Positions 57,084 through 64,000 of a stretch of 64,000 nt of DNA are shown piece after piece. This stretch comes from Gonocerus acuteangulatus (taxonomy: Eukaryota; Arthropoda; Insecta; Hemiptera; Coreidae): contig OX328123.1 of assembly GCA_946811695.1 (NCBI GenBank), positions 31,027,399-31,091,398 of the forward strand, given 5' to 3'. Below the pieces are notes generated by a model. That model was not told the DNA's origin. It saw only the letters and a program-made list of their open reading frames with translations, and did no database searches. Position 1 is the stretch's first letter. Each line of letters opens with the position of its first letter. The translations under genes and the position numbers were made by a program.

Positions 57084-57120
57084 GCCAACGTTTTGGCTTG
57101 AATTACAAGTCATCTTCAGG
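57084..57120 (-). ncRNA. Degenerate hammerhead-like motif
   Basis: On the - strand: CTGAAGA (57119-57113), stem II ACTTG/CAAGC around loop TAATT, then AAAA where GAAA is expected, then CGTT. The G12 substitution should abolish cleavage. The stem and core layout match the motifs at 48.6 and 51.1 kb, so it is probably a decayed relative. Confidence 0.4.
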
Positions 57121-57404
57121 GATATGGAGGAGAGAGATAACAGCTCTGTGCCCTGCAGACTACATTTTAAAGTGGATTTGACTTTGAAATGTCTCCAAGG
57201 TTCCCCGATCATCAATACCTTTGCATTATAATTTGAAATAACAAAGTTATATGCCTACCATTTTCTACTCCGTTCAATTAAAGATGTATTTAATTTTATT
57301 TTCAGTCAAATATCAGTTTTAATAATTTTTGATAATGTTAATAGAGTAGGGCTAATGGGCCCATGAAGTTATTCATGGTTTATTAAGGGGTATATGAAGT
57401 TATT

Positions 57405-57500
57405 AAAGGCAACATAATTTATTTGTTAATCAATTTTATTTCTTTTATTTTATTTTTCATGTTGACTACTCTGTTAATAAAGGCTGCATTCATTCATTCA
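57405..57500 (+). repeat. 3' end fragment of a LINE with (ATTC)n tail
   Basis: AATAAAGGCTGCATTCATTCATTCAT, read as a poly-A signal plus tetranucleotide tail, followed by GAAGTTATG. ATGAAGTTAT also occurs on the left at 57363 and 57393, a possible target duplication. Confidence 0.4.
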
Positions 57501-57795
57501 TGAAGTTATGAAGGGGCTCGTAATACCTCTCGGAGGCCCTGAATATGGCTATCATAGCTTTTACTATGCACTCTACACATTAAATCCTTATTATAACATA
57601 CGCATTCAAAACTGTCCTAAGACTGTATTTTTAATTTTAGAAATATATTATTTATTGGACTGAAAAAAAGGCAATTTGAAAATGAAAACATCAGCCTTTA
57701 AAAATTTCGAATTTTTAGACAATATTCATAAGTCATAAATGTATGTAGAAGATAATCTGATAAAGGAAAGAAGCTATGAGAATTATAGAACAGTT

Positions 57796-58004
57796 CATGG
57801 GCGTATATAAGGCTGCAGCCCCCCCAGCGTAAATAAATTTTAATTCATTTAAAATAAATTAAATAAGATCACTTAGTTCAGAAAAAAATTGTTTTGGGTG
57901 TAATTGCGTTTTAGTTGGCTAACTATTCCAAGTTCTAGTTTGTTAGTATTCCATACCCCCCAAATGCTCCCTGCCCCCAAAATTATTTGCTATATACGCC
58001 TATG
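57796..58004. mobile_element. hAT-like MITE with 8-bp TSD
   Basis: GAACAGTT flanks it at 57788-57795 and 58005-58012. The 14-bp terminal inverted repeats are CATGGGCGTATATA on the left and TATATACGCCTATG on the right. An 8-bp duplication and CA...TG ends fit hAT. No coding. Confidence 0.8.
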
Positions 58005-58451
58005 GAACAGTTATATGGTAAATATCCACTTCTAGCATTGTGGAATACGGCTTTCTTTGCAGATATAAAGTATTAATCTGTGCACTCAGTGATGAGATAT
58101 AATGTAGATTTATTTTAGTACTGTGTGACCTATCTATTCAGTTCTAAGTGATTGTACTCCTGCTATTTATACTTCAATGTCCTCTGTTTACTCAAAACTC
58201 CAGGAATGTTTACAGTTACTACTAGCGACATGAACATGCTTTACTTTGCATTTCCTCTATGGCACTAGTCAAAACTAATTTTTTCTAGAAGGTTATTTTA
58301 CCTAGTCATTCCCAGAAAATATCAAAACAAACATAAATTTGAAATTTTGAAACAATTATAGGTATATTATTCCAAAATATTTGTTAAATTGTTGTCAATT
58401 TGTTGTTCTGATGAATTATTATAAAAAAATTCCTTAAACAGGAGTGGCATA

Positions 58452-59169
58452 ACTAACAAAGGGAGTATACAGCGATAGGGTCACCGATTTGGACCAATTT
58501 TTTTCTGGTGATTCTACATCGAAAAATAGTCGACACGTGTCCGAGCGTTCTGTCCAATGCGCCTCAGGAGCCAAGAAATAAAATAAAATAGGTTGAAAGT
58601 GCTTTATTTTTTATATCAAGTTTAGAAAATGATATCGACATGATTCTTTCACCAATTCATTTGTTTTATAGAGTAAATTAAAAGAAAAATATAATCGTTA
58701 AAAACTAATTTATATTTCCTCAAATATATTCAAAAATATGCTATCGTTTTCAGGTAAACTAGTATTATACATTTTTTTACACCAAAAATAATAGCAGATT
58801 TAAAATCAGCACCCCAAGAAACCCTAATATATTGAATATCATTGAAAACAAAAAATAATGATTTTTCCTAGTCTGGAAGAGACTAAACATTTATAAGCGA
58901 AAAGGTAATGTAACGTTTTGAAATTCAATATCTCCCCTTGAGATAATCCGATTTTTACATCATTGAAATCTTTCGAAAGAAGAAAGACTCCTTTTTCTAA
59001 CCATATAAATGACTATTGTATTATCTCAAAAGGTACTTGCGAAAAATGGTTTTCAAAATAAAAATAGAATGTAACGCTCGGACACGTGTCGACTATTTTT
59101 CGATGTAGAATCACCAGAAAAAAATTGGTCCAAATCGGTGACCCCATCGCTGTATACTCCCCTTGTAAG
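58452..59169. mobile_element. MITE with terminal inverted repeats of about 98 bp
   Basis: The left arm (58452-58548) and right arm (59070-59169) are reverse complements with only a few mismatches. They start with an AAGGGGAGTATACAGCGATG-type sequence and run through GGTCACCGATTTGGACC, then TAGTCGACACGTGTCCGAGC. The interior is AT-rich and non-coding. An older copy lies in GMC intron 1. Confidence 0.85.
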
Positions 59170-59996
59170 TAGATTTTTTAGGAAGATGGTTCATTATGCT
59201 ACAGCTCTGCGAAATGTGCGCTCAGCATGAAAAACACAATTTGTTTTTTTGAAGGAACTGGACGTATTTAATTTTACTAAAGATCTTCCTTCTCTGCCAG
59301 CAACCTCAAAGTACTTTTGAAATGTGCTTAAATTTACCAAGAAAATAATTTCTAGAAGGATTATTGTTTAACTCTTTTCAATTTTTCTTAGCTCGCAGAT
59401 AAAACAATCTAAAAAACAATTTTCTGGCAAATACCTACTTATACTTCTCAGTTTCGAATGTTATGTAGTTTGTTTCCTTGAATTTGACAATATATATTAT
59501 ATGTGTTATTTATAGCTGATTCAATTATTGAAAAAATAATGTGGTTCATGAGTAAACCTAACATCACAGACAGAATAGACTGCTTTATTTATGGGCTCCC
59601 TGATAAAGTATCATTAAGCAAAAGATGATATTTTCGAGGAACAGCTGGCTTGGTGTGAAGGATGGAAATCTTCCAGTTTTTCCATTATATACATAATGAA
59701 GAAAAAAAAAAACCAAAACCACCCAGGAAAAATATCAATAAGTAGGTAATGCCGATATCTGTGTATGCTAATTAGGATCTGCTACTAAGTACTTGCTCAT
59801 CAAAAGCAAGGTGAATATTTTCTTTTGACAAGATGCTATTAAGATCATTAAATATGTAGGGAAGAATTTAATATGTTGTATTTAGCCCCCCTCTATTTGA
59901 AGGGAGGATATATCTAAACGACTCGATGGCGGAATCAATTAAAAGTACTGGCAAAAAATGTAAGCATTTCATAGCTAATGTCTCTGAAAAAAAAAC

Positions 59997-60000
<4 letters not shown>
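59170..60000. other. PHAF1 intron 2, no feature recognised
   Basis: AT-rich sequence with no recognised element before the (TA)n at 60003. Confidence 0.3.

Positions 60001-60002
<2 letters not shown>

Positions 60003-60068
<66 letters not shown>
60003..60068 (+). repeat. (TA)n microsatellite
   Basis: About 66 bases of TA dinucleotides immediately left of the Helitron-like element. Confidence 0.95.
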
Positions 60069-60077
60069 TTTATATAA

Positions 60078-60949
60078 TCTTTATATATAAAATTATTCTG
60101 TTCGTGTGTTTGCAATGGAACTCCTAAATGGCTGGCATGATTTTGATGACATTTTTCGTATGTAATTAAGTTGATTTGTGAATGGCTTAGATTTACAATT
60201 TGATCCAATAGACAATATTTTTTTTAAATTTATTTATTTATGTATTGTTAATGTTTAGAGGGATTGGGTTCACATTTGATCTAGGAGGCATCGCTGTGAT
60301 TGCATCAACAAATCAATCTAACCTATCAGGTTTCATTTGATTCTTTGCAACATATGAAATATCTGTCATTTTCTAAATGTTGAGAAAATCACCTTTTATG
60401 TTATGCAAGTTATAGTGAATATTTTTTTGAAGATATTTATTTAATAATTAGGCTTATATGTTTGAAATTGATATTGTTCTGTTTCTGATATCAATAAAAC
60501 TCAACAAATTAGTGAAAATTATCTTTGAACCCATTGGGTGATTGGTAGGTGTTCGTTTATGAAAGCAATCTCCACAGCAGGAGTCCGTTTTTGAAACAAA
60601 GCATCTACTTTGAAGCCAGAAATTACATGTTTACGTCCGTTTTTTACAGAAACTAATTTCATCATTGAAAAGAGCAGACAAAAACCAATAGGAATCCACT
60701 GCTAACTAAATTTCGATTTTTTTACAGATTTCCATCTTTGATATTAAGCCACTCATTTGTTTTTGGTGTCAATCTTAAAAATCCATGTTTTTCATATAAT
60801 ACATATATGATATAAATATTCTTATAAGCATTGGAAAATATTCAAAGAATGTTGTGTATCATAAAATACACAACTTCTGGGCCATTAGCGCCAAATGTGA
60901 ATTTAATATTCTTACTTAAGACAGGACAAGATCTGTCGGGTAAGCTAGT
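60078..60949 (+). mobile_element. Non-autonomous Helitron
   Basis: It starts TCTTTATATATAAAATTATT after A and ends CTGTCGGGTAAGCTAGT before T. This is the 5' TC, 3' CTRRT and A/T target rule of Helitrons, with a short palindromic GACAAGATCTGTC-type hairpin just inside the 3' end. No Rep/helicase frame is present. A SINE family-2 tail (inverted, about 60872-60895) is included. Its 5' part resembles the repeat at 19.4 kb. Confidence 0.6.
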
Positions 60950-61081
60950 TTATATCTAGGCGCCAGGCTGAGTTCCGGCCTAAGCATACTGTGTTTATAT
61001 TACAGGCGGTCTTAGAGCCGATTTTTACCCTCTCATAACTTTCAACCAGGTAAAGATAAAGTTCTGAAATTTTACACACTA

Positions 61082-64000
61082 GATGAATGAATGAAAAGTT
61101 TTATTCTTATTCCGGGACAGAAGTCCCATAGGAATAATTTTGAAATTACAAAATAATTTTGAATTTTACGTATAAACTTAAAAACTTATAAATGCTATCA
61201 GTATCAGTATATAGTGTACAGCTTCAATATAGACTAGGGGTTGGGTAAAACTTGGAGGGATAGAAGGTGGTGGAAGAGTCGGGATTTAAAGGTTTCAAGG
61301 TTGGTAGAATGGCGGACAGACAGAGGTAAGGAATTCCATAGCGAGGTGGCACGGGTGACAAATGATTTTTCGAATATTGCTGTTCGGTGGGAAGGAATAT
61401 AAAGATCGAAAGGACGAGATCGGGTGTTACGGGAGTGAACCGAGGATTTAAATTTAAGAAGTTGAAAAATATAAGAAGGTCTACGGGATTGAATTACTTG
61501 GTAAAGGACTGAGCCGAGGAAGTACTGACGACGATAAAGAGGGAATAGCCAATTTAGCTCCTGGTAGAAATGTGATATGTGGGAGTCTCTGGGGATCCCG
61601 AGGATAAAACGAATGAAACAGTTCATGAGGCGTTTGAGTTTCGCCTCGAGATCGCCAGAAAGTCCACCGTACACCAAACAACCATAGTCAAACTGGGGGA
61701 ATAATAGGGAAGTTACGAGGAGTTGACGGGTCTTTGTTGGCAGGAGATGGCGGGAGAGGTTGAGCTGTCTCAGGATAAATATGGACCGACGGGAAATTTG
61801 GGAAATATGATTTTTCCAGGAAAGGTTCTGATCAAATATGATCCCAAGATTTTTAACTGATTTACAATATTTTATAGGGATGCTGTTAAGGTAAAGGGCT
61901 GGAAAAGGGGAAGTAGAACTTATGAGGGATTGGGAGCCTATAACAATGGCTTTGGATTTGTCTGGATTCAGGGAAAGCTTATTAGCTGCAGCCCAAGCAT
62001 TGATGTTGTTAAGATCTACTTGCAGCTTGTCTACAGCATCTCGTAGCAAAGAGGGCTTAAAGGATAGGTAGATTTGGGTATCGTCAGCGTAAAGATGAAA
62101 CTTGGAATGAACTATGGAAAGAGGAAGATCATTGATGTAATCAGAAAATAGAGTTGGGGATAACGAGGAGCCCTGCGGTACACCACGGGAAAGAGGAAGA
62201 GGGCTAGAAGGATTGCTGACGGGGATGACCACGTATTGGGATCGATTGGATAGAAAGGATTGGAACCAGCTAATGGCACTGTTGGAAAAGGAAAGAGATT
62301 GGAGTTTGGTGAGGAGGATTTGATGGTCTACGGTATCAAATGCTTTTGAAAAATCTAGGAGAACTAGAATAGTGAGCTGTTGGTTATCTATGGCAGTTTG
62401 AATGTCATGGGTGATTTTTATGAGCGCTGATTGAGTGGAGTATGACGGACGGAAGCCAGACTGGAGAGGGTTAAGGAGATTATTTTGTTCAAGGTGGTTG
62501 GATACTTGAGATTGGACCAGGCGCTCTAAAGGTTTGGAAAGATTGGATAGAAGGGAGATAGGACGGAAATCCTTCGGAGAGCAGGGGTTTGATATTTTGT
62601 TAAGAGGGCGAACCAACGCTGTTTTCCATTGAGAAGGAAAAGTCGAGTTTTGAAGGGAATAGTTGTATATGTGAAGAAGGATAGGAAGGATTGCGGGTAA
62701 GCAGGCCTTAATCAGTTTAACGGGAACAGAGTCTGGACCGTAGTCATTGGTTTGGGATTGAAGGACCGCGGTTAGAAGATCTTCTGGGGTAATATAGGAG
62801 AAGTAGAAGTTGTTGGAATTAAAAGGTAGCGTGGAAGGTATAGGAGGACTGGATAGGACTGAGGGAGAAGATACAAAGTGAGCATTAACAGGGGATAATG
62901 AGATAGAGCAAGGACGGTTAGTTTTGCAAAGGGAAAGTTTACGAAGGATTGACCATTTTGTTTTAGAGTCAGGAGCATTGGATAGGGATTGGTGGACGTA
63001 GAGGGACTTAGCTCGACGGATGGAGGATTGGGTGAGGTTACGCAAGTATTTGTAGGAGGAGTAATCTTGAGGAAGACGGGTCCGTCTAAATTTTCTTCTC
63101 GCTGCTTCTCTTCTTTTTATTAATGATTTGAGCTCGGGTGTAAGCCAGGGAGCAGGAGGACGGTTGACCCGGCGGGTTTGAAGAGGAGCATGGGAATCTA
63201 AAAGGGAGTGGAGGTGATGAGTTAAGGAGTTAACCATGTCATCTATGGAGTCAGAGGAATAAATGGAATCGTAAGGAAAGTTTTCTAAATCAGGTTCTAA
63301 TTGTTCAAAGGACAGAGAATTAAGGTTACGAAACGTAAAGAATTTGTTTGTGATAGTATGGATAGGTAAATCAAAAGTTATTTGAATAAGAACACGAGAA
63401 GAAAGGAAGGGCACAGGGTGTTGAGATGATGCGAGGAGTTTATCCTGGGAGTCGAGGATAAAGAGATCAAGCCAAGTATCAGAGGACTGGGAGTGATGGG
63501 TAGGTGAATAGGGAACCACAAAAAGATTAAGTGAAAAGAATAGTTCAGAAAGGTAGGTAACGTCAGGGGATTCGACAAGAAGATTGGTATTGAAGTCACC
63601 ACCAAGAATTACATGGGAATAACAGGGGACTAACTGATAAAGGAAGGTTTCAAAAGATTGGTCATATGGCACACGGGGAGGACGATATACAACGGAAAAG
63701 AGGAGAGGTGAAGAAGACGTTGATATCTCGGCAAAAATATACTCCTGGTGAGGAAGATCAGATGGAGGTGAAAGAAAAAGGATTTTAGACTTTAAACTAT
63801 CATGAACAAAGAGGCCCACACCTCCTCCTGTTATGTCTTCTCTGTCATGACGTAAGAGGGTATAGTTGGGAAGGGAAACTCGAGAGGAAGGGATAAAAGG
63901 TTTGAGCCAGGTTTCCGTAACAGCTATAATATGATGAAAATTTTTGTTAAAATACAGGAGGAATTCATCATAGTGTGCAAGAAGGGATTGGGCGTTAACG
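61082..64000 (-). mobile_element. CR1/Jockey-group LINE, runs off right edge
   Basis: On the - strand: APE endonuclease and RT coding region, stop at 61234, a 150-base 3'UTR with AATAAAAC, and a (CATT)n tail ending at about 61083. The 5' end lies beyond the window. The intact frame suggests a recently active copy. The truncated copy in GMC intron 2 is the same family. Confidence 0.92.
61234..64000 (-). CDS. LINE ORF2: APE endonuclease plus reverse transcriptase, partial
   Basis: The frame stays open from the window edge. It begins VNAQSLLAHYDEFLLY and continues through AVTETWLK and GGGVGLFVHD, which are APE-type endonuclease motifs, so the first Met at 63819 is internal. HVILGGDFNTNLL is the endonuclease Asp-Phe-Asn box. 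RT motifs are LLDFSKAFDTVDHQILL (A), GVPQGSSLSPTLFSDYI (B) and FHLYADDTQIYL (C). The C-terminal part includes LGIPRDSHISHF and SLWNSLPLSVRHS. There is no RNase H domain, which fits CR1/Jockey-type elements. No stop or frameshift occurs in more than 920 codons, and all catalytic residues seen are intact. The function is target-primed reverse transcription. Confidence 0.95.
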   Translation of the reverse strand, partial: VNAQSLLAHYDEFLLYFNKNFHHIIAVTETWLKPFIPSSRVSLPNYTLLRHDREDITGGGVGLFVHDSLKSKILFLSPPSDLPHQEYIFAEISTSSSPLLFSVVYRPPRVPYDQSFETFLYQLVPCYSHVILGGDFNTNLLVESPDVTYLSELFFSLNLFVVPYSPTHHSQSSDTWLDLFILDSQDKLLASSQHPVPFLSSRVLIQITFDLPIHTITNKFFTFRNLNSLSFEQLEPDLENFPYDSIYSSDSIDDMVNSLTHHLHSLLDSHAPLQTRRVNRPPAPWLTPELKSLIKRREAARRKFRRTRLPQDYSSYKYLRNLTQSSIRRAKSLYVHQSLSNAPDSKTKWSILRKLSLCKTNRPCSISLSPVNAHFVSSPSVLSSPPIPSTLPFNSNNFYFSYITPEDLLTAVLQSQTNDYGPDSVPVKLIKACLPAILPILLHIYNYSLQNSTFPSQWKTALVRPLNKISNPCSPKDFRPISLLSNLSKPLERLVQSQVSNHLEQNNLLNPLQSGFRPSYSTQSALIKITHDIQTAIDNQQLTILVLLDFSKAFDTVDHQILLTKLQSLSFSNSAISWFQSFLSNRSQYVVIPVSNPSSPLPLSRGVPQGSSLSPTLFSDYINDLPLSIVHSKFHLYADDTQIYLSFKPSLLRDAVDKLQVDLNNINAWAAANKLSLNPDKSKAIVIGSQSLISSTSPFPALYLNSIPIKYCKSVKNLGIIFDQNLSWKNHISQISRRSIFILRQLNLSRHLLPTKTRQLLVTSLLFPQFDYGCLVYGGLSGDLEAKLKRLMNCFIRFILGIPRDSHISHFYQELNWLFPLYRRQYFLGSVLYQVIQSRRPSYIFQLLKFKSSVHSRNTRSRPFDLYIPSHRTAIFEKSFVTRATSLWNSLPLSVRHSTNLETFKSRLFHHLLSLQVLPNP

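Noticed and set aside
1..64000. CRISPR array, operon, phage or bacterial features
   Set aside because: No regularly spaced repeats with unique spacers and no bacterial gene organisation; introns and LINE/SINE/PLE elements mark a eukaryotic nuclear genome.

Overview
The window looks like AT-rich nuclear DNA from an arthropod, most likely an insect. It has spliced genes with long introns and a dense load of transposable elements. A hemipteran-type genome would fit, but species is inference. Only three host genes are visible, each recognised from exon translations bounded by good splice sites. None of the short hypothetical frames elsewhere looks convincing.

Host genes. (1) The 3' end of a syntaxin-1 (Syx1A) gene on the + strand has two alternative last coding exons for the C-terminal membrane anchor (13024-13098 and 18884-18964). 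A donor site follows the second stop almost at once, and a candidate 3'UTR exon starts at 26390. The upstream SNARE exons lie outside the window. (2) A secreted GMC oxidoreductase (glucose-dehydrogenase-like) on the - strand has three coding exons in a consistent phase (41004-40891, 39116-38936, 37460-35626). Both canonical catalytic positions appear substituted. (3) The first two coding exons of a PHAF1 (UPF0183/C16orf70) homologue lie on the + strand (49229-49292 and 52812-52894). An exact palindromic NRF-1-type site sits about 90 bases upstream of its ATG. The rest of this gene lies beyond the window.

Mobile elements by region. 1.2-4.5 kb: a Penelope-like element with an inverted partial copy, a 12-bp target duplication, and RT plus GIY-YIG domains. 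6.6-7.4 kb: a Helitron-like repeat. 8.3-8.7 and 14.4-14.6 kb: inverted-repeat elements. 20 kb: an internally deleted mariner. 21.9-25.8 kb: a non-autonomous LTR element with a coiled-coil Gag and a duplicated LTR-leader. 42.6-47.8 kb: an IS630/Tc1-like transposon used as a landing pad for a SINE, an I-type LINE, a tandem repeat and an RTE fragment. 48.2-51.2 kb: copies of a hammerhead-ribozyme-bearing element, one forming a 1.23-kb palindrome with a 13-bp target duplication. 54-59 kb: piggyBac-like, hAT-like and long-TIR MITEs. 60.1-60.9 kb: a Helitron. 61.1-64 kb: a CR1/Jockey-group LINE running off the right edge, with a truncated sister copy in a GMC intron. At least two SINE families (tRNA-headed and 5S-headed) share a central domain but end in different tails.

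The most unusual features are the hammerhead-like ribozymes on PLE-type elements (including an arm that has lost exactly the ribozyme segment), the alternative syntaxin anchors, and a GMC enzyme that may be a pseudoenzyme.
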